The translations under genes were made by a program, and so were the position numbers. Source: Nemertoderma westbladi (lineage: Eukaryota > Xenacoelomorpha > Nemertodermatida > Nemertodermatidae). Taken from it: a DNA stretch of 64,000 nt. Below are positions 34,766 through 46,468 of the stretch, in pieces. Location: assembly GCA_032718475.1 (NCBI GenBank), contig JAUCBJ010003970.1, positions 1 to 64,000 on the forward strand, in the 5' to 3' direction. How positions within the stretch are numbered: the stretch's first letter is position 1; the number at the start of each line of letters is the position of its first letter. The notes under the pieces were generated by a model. It saw nothing but the letters and a program-made list of their open reading frames with translations, made no database searches and was not told the origin of the DNA.

Positions 34766-35420
34766 TGCTGGGTGAGCCAAAATTTTTATTTTTGTTTTCA
34801 TTCTTTAGCTACAAGCATTTGAAAAAGGTGTCTACGTCGATATTGAACATGTTACACTTCGGTTATTCTTCAATCATATAGTGATTTATATGTACAGTTA
34901 GATAGCAAATGGATTCCAAATATGTATCGCAATCTGAATTTCCTCGTAAAATAGCTTAGATATGGGTGTTCGAATGTTGCATGGTTATTTTAGGCTATTT
35001 TATTCTATTTAATACCATATTCTAGAACATATTGTTTATTCCATACGTAGCTGGGCAACAATGCAATAACTCTATAATAAAATATTCTGTAGCTATTCAT
35101 AAATAAACAAAGTGCTCCAGAATATTGTTTATTTGTTAAATAGAATAAAATAACCTCTCGCAGGCGCATAACCATGCACTTTCGAACGCTCATATCTTAG
35201 CTATTTTACGACGAAATTCAGATTGTGATACACATTTGGTATCCTTGCATGGCCAGCTTTCTAACTGTAGGCCTACCAACAAATCATATAAGATTGGAGA
35301 ATAACTGCAGTGTAACTTGTTCAATATCGATGGAGACACCTTTTTCAAACACTTGTTGCTAAAGAGCTAAAGAATGAAAGCAAAAAAAAATTCTGGTACA
35401 CCCACTAAGGAGGAGGGAGG
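34755..35420. repeat. Long inverted duplication, arms of about 290-320 bp
   Basis: The left arm 34755-35040 and right arm about 35105-35420 are reverse complements at roughly three-quarters identity. Paired words include TTCATTCTTTAGCT / AGCTAAAGAATGAA, TTTGAAAAAGGTGTCT / AGACACCTTTTTCAAA, and CAATCTGAATTT / AAATTCAGATTG. The centre of about 65 bp is unpaired. The divergence implies an old event. No coding content was recognised. Confidence 0.8.
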
Positions 35421-36202
35421 TGAAACTGCCTCTGTTTCAAATTTCATACAATCTCATTACGATTTGTAGAAAAATTTGGGAGGGGGGGGGGGGGGGTGGG
35501 GGTTGGGCAGGTATCTGAATAAACACACTATATTCCAGGACGTGGTGTATATGGGAAAGATCTAAGTTCACCCAAGATCTAAGTTCGTTCAGGATCTAAG
35601 GTGATCTAGCAGTCTCGGATCTAAAGCAGGGGAACCGCCTGTAGGTAGGCCTATTCTATATTCAGATATTCTCCAGGCTAATTTCCTGATTACAGAATAA
35701 GGAATTGTAACGGTTGGACGTCTATGCTGCTATGTCTGTCTGTATGTATGTGTAATCTGGTAATGCAGTACTGCAGTACCGGTACCAAGACCGACTGTGA
35801 CTGACCATTATTGGCGTAATACTGTAATAGGCCTACCAATACTGCTGTACTGTAATATGGACCGGCTGACTGGTGCACGGTGATGCCTCGATAACCAACT
35901 GTCTGACAATCTGACCGTCAGCTGTCAGCAGACCAGCAAACCGTAACTAAAACTATTGACTGATTGAACTACCCCTATACCCAATCTGCCAATCCAACCC
36001 CAACCCAAACCCAGCTGCCAGCAACCGCCTGAACGGGGACCGCTGAGCTGCTGAGACCCTTGCAGCCTTGCACCTTGCGTACTCCTGTACTCCAGCATCC
36101 AGTACTCCAAACAGCCATACTCGCGCAGGTACCGCGCGGTTCCGGTCCGGTTTCAGGTCTGTCTGTCTGTGGTCTGTCGGTATCAGGATTGTGAAAGGTG
36201 CA
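35421..36202. other. Upstream region of the srGAP first exon
   Basis: It contains a 15-base poly-G (35482-35496) and several copies of ATCTAAGTT/GATCTAAG near 35560-35625. The srGAP frame is open upstream to 36068, so the exon may include a 5' UTR here. No promoter motif can be assigned. Confidence 0.35.
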
Positions 36203-36257
36203 ATGGAAAAGAAGCTGGAAAAAGAAATCTTATTCGATTATGATGTAAAAGTTAAAG
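36203..36257 (+). CDS. srGAP, candidate first coding exon (F-BAR start)
   Basis: The ATG in GTGCAATGG opens MEKKLEKEILFDYDVKVK, followed by one base and the donor GGTAGGTC (phase 1). It aligns with the start of SLIT-ROBO Rho GTPase-activating proteins (KDKEIIAEYESQVKE) and joins in phase to 58522. These proteins bend membranes through an F-BAR domain and restrain Rac/Cdc42 through a RhoGAP domain during cell migration and neurite growth. The frame is open upstream to 36068, but those residues show no family resemblance, so this ATG is preferred. Short length is the main uncertainty; the phase match and aligned residues support it. Confidence 0.75.
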
Positions 36258-36343
36258 GTAGGTCAGGCTGTCAGGGTCATGGTGAAATGACATTTCTACT
36301 TCTGTAGGCTGGTAGGCCTACTTATCCTGTTATCGGCTTATTT

Positions 36344-36754
36344 CTTTGTCAGTTTGTTGGCAACATTGATCTATTCCTGTATGCTGTATTCGTATTTGTA
36401 TAAACTATGACAACAAACAGACAAACGGGACTGGTTAATGGCTGAATGGGACCCTCCTGAATGCAGACAGTTTTCTGCATTTTTTGCAATTTTCAGCTTT
36501 TGTTTTATCGTTTGTTTTACAAACGTATGTTTTACAGTTTGTTTTGGTTTCTTCTGGCTACCACTGTAACCTCTGAACTGAACCTGCTCCTTTACTTTTC
36601 ATTTTTTTTTGTGATTTGGTGTGATTTGTTCTGTTGTTGTGATTCTGAAATCAGCACTCAGGTGTCAGGCTGTCAGGAGGGTCCCCTCCCCTATCCTGTC
36701 AGCCTGTTGTGCTTTTTCTTAACCAGTGCCCAACCTGCCAACAAACTGACAAAG
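36344..36754. mobile_element. Inverted-repeat element in srGAP intron 1
   Basis: CTTTGTCAGTTTGTTGGCA at 36344-36362 is exactly inverted at 36736-36754. A second inner pair (GGGACCCTCCTGA / TCAGGAGGGTCCC) supports a foldback structure. The interior holds a fragment of element A (CTGTAACCTCTG, CCTGCTCCTTTAC). The 121-codon open frame across it has no recognised domain. Confidence 0.7.
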
Positions 36755-36828
36755 GCTGAAAGGTTATTGGACTCGGGTCTATCGTCAGATCGTTATTCGT
36801 TCCCTAAGTCAGTAAGTGTGATGTGACA

Positions 36829-37386
36829 GACCGAACGTAATCAGATCGACAGACAGACAGATCGAATGTAACATAATTTTTACGAATCGAACGTAACCTC
36901 AATTATGTTACATTGGATCCTATAACTACAGAACTATGTTACATTCGATCTACAAATTACTAAGCCCGAATGTAACATATATTTATTTATTTTGTGTTTT
37001 GTTGATTTCAGGAGTTAACCGATGAAATGCTTCCTTTATTTACAGGAAGAAACTAGTTTAGTGAGTACAAAACAAAGACCCAAGACCCAATTAAGTAACC
37101 TGCATAATCTTGTACCATACAGTATGTCAGTACCGTATGTGTTAACTTTCGTTTATTGTTTTGGTTCCCCCAATGCACAATGCCCAACACGCCTTTGTAA
37201 CATAGGCCTACTCCTTTCTGCCTTTAGCTTTAAATGGCAATGTTACATTCGGGCATAGTAATTTGTAGATCGAATGTGACATACCGGTAGTCAGATAGTT
37301 ATAGGATCCAACAGTCCAATATAACATAATTGCGGTTATGTTCGATACGTAATAACTGTTACATTCGATACTGATTACGTTCGGTC
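36829..37386. mobile_element. Element with terminal inverted repeats of about 150 bp
   Basis: The left end is GACCGAACGTAATCAG and the right end is CTGATTACGTTCGGTC. Inner pairs include AATTATGTTACATTGGATCC, ATCGAATGTGACAT against ATGTTACATTCGAT, and CCCGAATGTAACAT against ATGTTACATTCGGG. The GTTACATTCGATC word recurs several times in each arm. The centre contains another element A fragment (TTTATTGTTTTGGTTCCCCC). No clean target-site duplication was seen. Confidence 0.75.
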
Positions 37387-38773
37387 ATGTATCCGTTGCC
37401 TAACCCCGTAAGCCCGTCGTGTAGGCCTAGGTTATTTGCAACTTGATCACTTGCTGACTTGTACAACACTGTCTGACTGTACAGTATTTTAACTTTGCTA
37501 TTTATGGAATCGGTTATCTTTGGAAATTTGTAATAGAAGAACTTATATTTTTGAAATTAGTAATGTTTGTTTTTTAAATATCGTAAATTATTTTGCGATA
37601 ACTTGATGTAATAATTTTAAATCCCTTGTATTTTTAATGTGTGTTGTAAATATAAGTTTGTAATAATTAATTAGTATTTGTATTTAAATAATGTGCAGAA
37701 CTATATATTTGATTACGATGCCCTCTGCATGACTAATGTTAGAAGGGGGCACGTTAATAAGCCATTATTATTATTATTATTATATTGTTGAGAAGTCAAA
37801 CAACTCGTGAAATTTTGCTTTTGTTAAGCAGATTATAAAAGTGGCTTCTACCTGTCTACCGTAGGCTACTGCATACTGCTTTTCAAGTGGCATATTACAG
37901 TATTATAAAAGTGACCAATGAGAATGACCAGAGATAATGACCTGACCATCTGTTACACTTATATCTGTTCTGATGCACATGAGCTGTAGCGCAGCATCAG
38001 CCTTCACAGCTTCATGCAGTGCACCAATTGCTGATGCCATGATAATTGATAAAGGGATGGTCTACAGCTAAAGTTGAAAGTTGCAGAACTGACTGACTGA
38101 CAAGCAGTCACTCTCACTCACGTAGTCAGTTGCACTTGCCAGTTCAGCAGTTTGCAGTTCAGAGGGTTCGGCAGTTCCTCGTAATCAGGTTGAAAAAATT
38201 CCCGCCCTCTACGCTCGCTAGGCGCCTTTGAGATGGTTTTTCTCGTTTTACCATTTACATCACATCACGTTGGCTTGGGCTTGGCTGGTTCCATGCTACC
38301 ATGTTAATTTTATGTTTTACTTTTAATGTGTACCGGTACCGGCTGATCAGTACCGCGGTAGGTGCCAGATGGTAGGCTACGTAGTTCATACTCTTCTTCT
38401 GGCTGTTTGGTATTATTGCAATATTGCTATGTCAATATTGGATGAGATTCACTTTACACTAACCGACTAAACCACTAAACACAATGCCAATATTGACTTG
38501 ACACTAAATGTCAATATAACTTTTGTAACTTTCAGTCCAATCAAACATATTATATTGGTCTACCGGTACCTGTGAGGATTTGGTAAAGATAATATTCATG
38601 GTTTTTACTATTTTCTGTCTAAAGGACACATTCTGTTTACAAAAACAAATTTTATAGGTTAGCATACTCCTACCAGCACCATGAATTTTCAACGCTGTCC
38701 AAAACAAAGACTTATTTTTTGCTAAAAACATATAAGATAATTTTCAGATCTAATGAAAAACTGTAGGCTAGGC

Positions 38774-39387
38774 TGGTGTAACGGAGAATTTCCACGCCCC
38801 TAAATATTCCCCTCCCGGTTAAAATTCCCTAGTGTATTTTTACCCCCGATTAGAATTTATTTTCTTAAGCTTTTACTTAAAATAATAATTTTGTAGTTAT
38901 TGTCATTACTTAGATTTTGGCGCTTACACCTCATCCTAATGCAGTTGTAGGCTATCATTAACGATGCTTGTAAAAGGAGTTATATACAGTAACACACTCC
39001 GCTAAACTCATTCTAAGCGACCAGGTTTAGCAGATATATTATTTTGATCAATAGCGGTACCCAAGATAATCAGTAGCCAAGAAGACCAGGTTTAGCACAT
39101 TTAAAAACATGAGGCCTACGGAAATGTTGTGTGCTCCTATATTCTTGCTATCTTATTACATTTTCACTAGAGGATTCTAAAATACACTTAGGGAAAAACA
39201 CCGGGAGTGAGAATACACTAGGGAAATTTAACCGGGGATGGATTTGCAAAGAGTGAAAATTGATAAATGCAGCCGGGTGAGTTTACACTGGAGGAGGTTA
39301 AAATACACCCAGGGAGTGAGATTTCACCAGAGGGTTTTAACCGGGGGTGATTTTGCATGGGGATTGAAAATTCTGTGTTACACCGGA
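38774..39387. mobile_element. Inverted-repeat element with CCGGTGTAAC-type ends
   Basis: The left end is GGTGTAACGGAGAATTTCC and the right end, reverse-complemented, is CCGGTGTAACACAGAATTTTC. Blocks CCCCCGGTTAAAA and CTAGTGTATTTT recur inverted inside, with several tandem variants in the right half (GGGAGTGAGA, TTTAACCGGGG). No protein frame. Boundaries are approximate. Confidence 0.65.
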
Positions 39388-40002
39388 GTACGGTAACGTA
39401 TTATAATTTTATTTTCTTTAAAATATCTCATTTATTGTTGATTACTTACTGTTGATTTCGCATTATTTATTCTAGATGAGTAATTTACGTTGGTAATTAT
39501 TAATAAATTTAGCATTAAAATGTTTATTATTTATTGCTCTCTTGTTGCTTTACTCGACTTTCTGGTTTACATGTATACCCGTTGTAACTATTTCGGCAAC
39601 TTCGATCACACCGATTATCTTGATCGGCAACCTAAGTTGCTGAGAAAGTTGCCACGTGTTGTAAACCTACCTTTAATTATTTGATTTAACTTTTGGAATA
39701 TCAATTTCACACACAAAGTGAAGCTATGTAGTGTATAGCAGGTAGTATTATTTAATTATTATTTAATTTTTTTAATTATTATTAGGTGCAACATTTTACT
39801 CAAATTTTAGTTAAATTTGTTACGTTAAACTTCTGATTTAAGCAAAAACATATTATCATGTTATGTTATATTTTATTTATTATTTTTATTATTTATTATT
39901 TTATTATATGTATTAACAGCGAGTTGTTATTTAGCACTTTACAACTTTAGATGACATTACAGCATTGTATTGGCCTGTACATTTAGTATTGTATTTGGTG
40001 TT

Positions 40003-40091
40003 ATTGTTTACGTGGTAACCCATGACGGCGTTAAGTAATGTCCTCTAAGGGGACATTACTTAACACCGTCATTGGATACCACGTAAACAAT
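40003..40091. other. Imperfect 41-bp-arm hairpin
   Basis: The left arm 40003-40043 starts ATTGTTTACGTGGTAACCCA. The right arm 40051-40091 is its reverse complement with about four mismatches. The loop is 7 bases. A second, looser inverted pair (AAAGTACTTTACAGTG / CACTGTAAAGTGCTACTTT) lies at about 40355-40480. Confidence 0.8.
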
Positions 40092-40694
40092 AGGTGGAAA
40101 TTTGCCTGACAGCCAGATTGGCCAACTGCATTACCTACCGGTAGGCGGGGTAGGGCCTAGCTATATTATTATAACATGGCTCCAAACGCCACCATAAATA
40201 TAAGCTAACTTATTTATAACATAATATATGTCATTTTTACATTTATTTATATACAGCAACTAATATAATTTGTACAGTTTCTATCACTTATAATGTATAT
40301 GTACAATCATTTCGTAATGTTAAAATTTTGGAATAAAACTACATACATACTTGTTGCAAAGTACTTTACAGTGTTCTGATCCTCGTGGCTTTATTTTCAC
40401 TCACTAACTAACGTTCATTCGTGTAACAAAGACACTCGGATCATCACACTGTAAAGTGCTACTTTACACACAAGTATGTAAATCGTTATTACTCGAAATA
40501 GTAGCATTTTTCTCGAAAATAAAATATTATCTCGAAAATCCGTCTCTAATCTAATATTAATCATTCCTCGAAAGTGCGGATTAAAAAGTCGGACAAATAA
40601 CTATATACGTCATTGTTCATAAAATAGCATTTTATAGCGTGGCGGCACGTGTGTTTTTGACATGACAAAATTTGGGCCATAAACATTTCAGATA

Positions 40695-40922
40695 GGGGGG
40701 GGGGGGGGGGGGGGGTGGACGCAATAAAAATTAATCCCTCTCCAGGGGAAATTGGACGCAAATAACAGTTGATTACTCTCAAAAATAAAACTGTAACCTG
40801 TTTTATTGTGTTTAGTTTATTGTTTTGGTTAAAATAACGTGCCATTGAGAATTTAACATTGAGGCGGGATATTAATCCGCCAAGGCGGGTTTTGCGTCGA
40901 GTTTCCCCCCCTGTCTCAATCA
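40695..40922 (-). mobile_element. Dispersed element A, inverted full-length-looking copy
   Basis: It begins with 21 G then TGGACGCAATAAAAATTAAT, CCCTCTCCAGGGGAAATTGG, ACGCAAATAACAG, TTTATTGTTTTGGTTAAAAT and GAGGCGGGATATTAATCCGC, and ends TTTGCGTCGAGTTTCCCCCC and TGTCTCA. It is the mirror image of 29413-29646. The poly-G is at the opposite end from the other copy, so G/C runs occur at both termini of the family. Confidence 0.8.
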
Positions 40923-41052
40923 TTTAAACTGCAGATTATTATCAATGGCGAATTTAATTTTATTTAGTTTGTGAATTATTTGTAATTATGCACTTGAGCT
41001 CTCTAAAACAACCTTGTAACAGTAAAGCGTGATATTTCTATCTCGTACCCAA

Positions 41053-41118
41053 CTGGCAGCGAAGTGGATAACGCATTAGGTTATAAATATGACTTCCATT
41101 GGTTCGATTCTCACCTAT
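41053..41118 (+). repeat. tRNA-derived SINE-like sequence
   Basis: An A-box-like TGGCAGCGAAGTGG at 41054 and a B-box GGTTCGATTCT at 41101 have the spacing of an internal Pol III promoter. The cloverleaf does not close properly (no matching acceptor stem), so a functional tRNA is unlikely. A SINE head or tRNA relic fits better. Confidence 0.5.
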
Positions 41119-41247
41119 TTCATTTATGTAAGTTTTAGAATTGTGAAATAGTTTTAGTATGTATATATGTATTCGTATGACGTCATGTGATTATATTTAG
41201 AATGACGCGGTGATATACTAGACGTGGACGTGATCATGCATAATAAA

Positions 41248-44200
41248 TGTATGGCGTAGGAGTTAGGAGCTACCATAGGAGTTACATTGCTAACATAGGA
41301 TTTTGACTGCTACCGTATGAGATACACTGCTACCGTATGATATACATTGCTACCATAGGAGATAAACTGCTACCTTAGGAGATACTCTGCTGCCATAGGA
41401 GTTACACTGCTACCGTAGGCGTTACATTGCTGTCTGCTACCATAGGAGTTACATTGCTACAGTGTGATATACATTGCTACCACAGGAGATATACTGCTAC
41501 TGTAGGAGATACACTGCTACCATAGGAGTTACACTGCTACCGTAGGAGTTACACTGGTACCATATGAGATTCAATGTTACCGTAGGAGATACACTGCTTA
41601 ACGTAGGATATACACTGCTAACGTAGGAGATATACTGCTGTCTGTTACACTGCTACCGTAGGTGATACACTGCTAATGAAGGAGTTACACTTCTATCGTA
41701 GGAAATACACTGCTACCGTAGGAGTTCCACTGCTACCGTAACAACTACACTACTTGCTAATGTAGGATTTACACTTCTACCGTATGAGATACACTGCATG
41801 CGAAGGAGATAGACTGCTGCCATATGAGATACACTGCTACCGTAGGAGATACACTGCCACCGTATGATATACACTGCTAGCGTAGGAGATAGACTGCTAC
41901 CATTGGATATAAACTGCTACCATAGGATATAAACTGCTACCATAGGAGATACACTGCTACCGTATGAGATACACTGCTACCGTAGGAGATACACTGCTAG
42001 CGTATGAGATATGCTGCTACCGTATGAGATACACTGCTACCGTAGGAGATACACTGCTAGCGTAGGAGATAGAATGCTGCCATATGAGATACACTGCTAC
42101 CGTAGGAGATACACTGCTAGCGCAGGAGATAGACTGCTACCGTAGGAGATACACTGTTAATGTAGGAGATACACTGCTACCGTAGGAGATACACTGCTAC
42201 CGTACGAGATACACTGCTAGCGTAGGAAATAGACTGCTGCCATATGAGATACACTGCTACTGTAGGAGATACACTGCTAGCGCGGGAGATAGACTGCTAC
42301 CATAGGAGATACACTGTTAATGTAGGAGATACACTGCTACCGTAGGAGATACACTGCTACAGTAGGCTGGTAGGTGATACACTGCTACCGTAGGAGATAC
42401 ACTGCTACCGTATGAGATACACTGCTAGCGTAAGAGATAGACTGCTGCCGTATGAGATACACTGCTACCGTAGGAGATACACTGCTACTGTATGAGATAC
42501 ACTGCTACCGTAAGAGATACACTGCTACCGTAGGAGATACACTGCTACCGTAGGAGATACACTGCTACTGTATGAGATACACAGCTAGCGTAGGAGATAG
42601 ACTGCTACCATAGGAGATACACTGCTACAGTAGGCTGGTAGGAGATACACTGCTACCGTAGGAGATACACTGCTACCGTATGAGATACACAGCTAGCGTA
42701 GGAGATAGACTGCTATCATAGGATATACACTGCTACAGTGGGAGATACACTGCTACTGTAGGAGTTACACTGCTAACGTATGAGTTACACTGCTACTGTA
42801 GGAGTTACACTGCTACCATAGGAGTTACACTGCTACCGTAACAGTTACACTGCTAATGTAGGAGATACACTGCTACCTAAGAGGTACAATGCTACCGTCG
42901 GAGTTACACTGCTACCGTAACAGTTACACTGCTAATGTAGGAGTTACACTTCTACCGTAGGAGATATACTGCTACCGTAGGAGATATACAGCTACCGTAG
43001 GAGATACACTGCTACCGTATGAGATACACTGCTAGCGTAGGAGATAGACTGCTGCCATGCCATATGAGATACACTTCTACCGTAGGAGATACACTGCTAG
43101 CGTAGGAGATAGACTGCTGCCATATGAGATACACTGCTACCGTAGGAGATACACTGCTACCGTATGAGATACACTGCTAGCGTAGGAGATATACTGCTAC
43201 CGTAGGAGATACACTATTAATGTAGGAGATACACTGCTACCGTTGGAGATACACTGCCACTGTAGGAGATAATACACTGCTACCGTAGGAGATACACTGC
43301 TACCGTATGAGATACACTGCTACCGTAGGAGATAAACTGCTAGCGTAGGAGATAGACTGCTACCGTAGGAGATACACTGTTAATGTAGGAGATACACTGC
43401 TACCGTAGGAGATACACTGCTATCGTATGAGATACACTGCTAGCGTAGGAGATACAGTAGGAGATACACTGCTTCTGTAGGAGTTATACTGCTACCGTAG
43501 GAGTTACACTGCTACCGTAACAGTTACACTGCTAATGTAGGAGATACACTGCTACCTAGGAGGTACAATGCTACCGTCGTAGTTACACTGCTACTGTAAC
43601 AGTTACACTGCTAATGTAGGAGTTACACTTCTACCGTAGGAGATATACTGCTACCGTAGGGGATACACTGCTACCGTAGGAGTTACACTACTACCGTAGG
43701 AGATATACAGCTACTGTAGGAGATACACTGCTACCGTAACAGTTACACTGCTAATGTAGGAGATACACTGCTACCGTAGGAAAAAAACTGCTACTGTAGG
43801 GGATACACTGCTACCGTAGGAGTTACACTACTACCGTAACAGTTACACTGCTAATGAAGGAGTTACACTTCAACCGTAGGAGATACACTGCTACCGTAGG
43901 AGATACACTGCTACCGTAGCAGTTACACTACTACCGTAACAGTTACACTGCTAATGTAGGAGTTACACTTCTACCGTAGATACACTGCTACCGTAGAAGA
44001 TACACTGCTACCGTATGAGATACACTGCTACCGTATGAGATACACTGCTACCGTATGAGATACACTGCTAGCGTAGGAGATATACTGCTGCGCTGCCGTA
44101 TGAGGTACACTGCTACCGTATGAGATACACTGCTAGCTTGGGAGATAGACTGCTACCGTATGAGATACACTGCTAGCGTAGGAGATACACTGCTACCGTA

Positions 44201-44310
44201 TGAAATACACTGCCAGCGTAGGAGATACACTGCTAGCGTATGAGATACACTGCTACCGTAGGAGATATAATGCTGCCGTATGAGGTACACTGCTACCGTA
44301 GGAGCTACCA
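41248..44310. repeat. 20-bp minisatellite, about 150 copies
   Basis: The unit GCTACCGTAGGAGATACACT has many point variants (TATGAGATACACT, TAACAGTTACACT, AATGTAGGAG, AGCGTAGGAGATAGACT). Blocks of variants recur; for example CCGTAACAGTTACACTGCTA appears in several clusters around 42.8-43.9 kb, showing multi-unit duplication. It lies in srGAP intron 1. Confidence 0.95.
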
Positions 44311-46006
44311 ACCTAACCTGCACATGGCCATAAGATATCTTCATGCAACTGTCTGGACCCCTGGCGCAAACACGTATATAGGTCATTCGTACGAGGTTTG
44401 TGGCTTCTCAATCAGGATTATGCATGTATGCACCCGGAAAAAATAGCACGCCGACATGTCAGTCTGGTAGCGTACATAGATTTGTATTCACTATTGGAGG
44501 GAATTATTCAAATGTCTGTATTACTGTAATTTACCTTATTTGTTATTAGCCTAAAAAGACAGCAGTTCAGTTATGGTATGCAGTGAATATATATATATAG
44601 CCTACATCAATTATTAACTCGGTATAGATTGTAGGGTGTAGCTAGGGTAGATAGTGTTTGTAGTTGTTACAGAAGGAGTTGGGTGATTTGTGCCAAATTG
44701 TGGTGCAGTAGTTGTTGGTTTGGGTAGGTACCGGTAGGTGCATAGTCAATAATGATATGTTTTAAATACAATAGTTACTGACAAATATATTATAAGTAAT
44801 AATGCGGCGAGGTGATGTTTGATGACTCATTGATTGGATGATAAACATATAGAGATTGCTGTATTGTAAATTTATTGTACGTGCGGTATATATATATGTA
44901 AGAGTGTGTTTTATAAGACCCGATGTTACCATTTTATAGGTTACCAGCGCAGCATACCATATATAATACACCTTTGGACTTTCATGTATTTGTTTTTCAT
45001 TAGTTTAATTGTCAATTTATATTCCTGCGATTATCGTGAACCGGCTATCTCAAATCATTTATGTATTTTAGGTATGTTTATTCTCTTACTGCATTGGGTT
45101 GCTGTCTAATATTAATGGTATAATTACATTGCAGATTCGATCCTTATATTTAATGCACAATTTCAAGTAATTGTGTCATTTTATCATCAAGATTTATACT
45201 CATTTATTTAGCTGGGTCTATTAATATAGATTGCTCAGAATGGCTTACATTGCATTAGGCTAGCGCCCATGAAAGTATGGAGGAATAGTAGATAGCGTGC
45301 TCATCTGTAATGCAGTACATTTTGTATATTTAGTTACCGGTACCCACTTCCAAGTTCCATTACGAATCAGTTTTCACATTGTTAAAGATCCCCGAATCCG
45401 AGATAGTAAGGCATGCTCTGGGCTCTGAATTAAATAAACCATCAAATCAAGGGTATGGAAGTCTCTTGGAATCAGACCTCTGGAGGTTAATTTATTACAG
45501 CAATGGCGGCTATTTGGCAGTCCTTGCTGACATCTTATTCTTACTGCTGAAAACTTCAGCCCCCTTGATGGCCATACATCGGGATGCGACGTGTCCAGAG
45601 CTCATAACATTTCATAAGATACAATGATCACTAACAAACGTACGTAATTGTGCAATCTCGGTATTTACCTTAAGTCCAGCACCACCCTTTAGACACGACT
45701 GGGTCTTTCAGGCCACTTATATCGTAGAAATGATCAGATCAGCAATGTGGATCATCTGTGGGTGATCTGATGTGGAATGCAGTTATTCTATGGTATCCGG
45801 GTGACGAGAATGCACTTCGCTAAAAGATGATAATGTAGCTGAATTGGGTACCGGTATTTACAAGGCTGAATGCGAACTGTGTGGAGGAGTTACGTTGCTG
45901 ACCTGATCGGCAATGTGGAAATTCATCAGGCACAGCCATTACAGTGGACTGAGATATTAATCCGAATTAGTTAGTAATTAACTTCAGTCGGGGTTTCGCC
46001 AAGTGA

Positions 46007-46108
46007 TGGTACTGATGACACTGGAACATGTTCTAGAGATTGGTACTGATGACACTGGAACATGTTCTAGAGATTGGTACTGATGACACTGGAACATGTT
46101 CTAGAGAT
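46007..46108. repeat. 34-bp direct repeat, three copies, each with GAACATGTTC
   Basis: Units start at 46007, 46041 and 46075 with TGGTACTGATGACACTGGAA, followed by CATGTTCTAGAGAT. Each contains the palindrome GAACATGTTC, which fits the p53-family half-site RRRCWWGYYY perfectly. Three evenly spaced sites could act as a binding cluster; the regulatory role is inference. Confidence 0.85.
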
Positions 46109-46372
46109 TAGTTATGTTGTAGGTGCTGTAGCAGGCGGTGCACCGTAGCGCTGGTGCCCCACACTAAATTTATTGTGCTGCGTTTTCTATTTTTATTGAT
46201 ATAAAGCCATTAAGGAAATAAGATGTAAGATTAATGATTGTGTTTGTATGTGCACATGTTGCTGTGTATCTGTGTATTATTAACTTGTAATCACGTTATA
46301 AAGTTAAAATAACAACAATATGCTTTGGGATTTACTGTGATGTCATGTATTAGTGTCCAGGTCCATAGAAAT

Positions 46373-46421
46373 ATGTCAATTGTATCGGAAGAGGGGATAC
46401 TGCAGTTTAAGACACTCAAAG
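46373..46421 (+). CDS. Candidate alternative first exon of srGAP
   Basis: ATG opens MSIVSEEGILQFKTLK followed by one base and a strong donor, AAAGGTAAGT. The phase (1) is the same as at 36257, so it would splice in frame to the exon at 58522. A second, weaker candidate is 46860-46896 (MSDLQAAFTSHR, donor GAGGTTAGT, also phase 1), which follows an acceptor-like AACCAG at 46843. Neither peptide is conserved as far as I can tell, and short chance matches of this kind occur, so this is a hypothesis. Confidence 0.25.
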
Positions 46422-46447
46422 GTAAGTTATAGTGAGTGTGTTTGTGT

Positions 46448-46468
46448 GGGGGGGGGGGGGGGGGGGGG
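46448..46468. repeat. Poly-G tract, 21 bases
   Basis: An uninterrupted G run just downstream of the candidate donor at 46422. Confidence 0.85.

Noticed and set aside
36461-36826. 121-codon plus-strand frame
   Set aside because: It spans an inverted-repeat element and an element A fragment; the hydrophobic composition comes from T-rich sequence.
41053-41118. Functional tRNA gene
   Set aside because: Internal promoter boxes are present, but no acceptor stem closes the cloverleaf.
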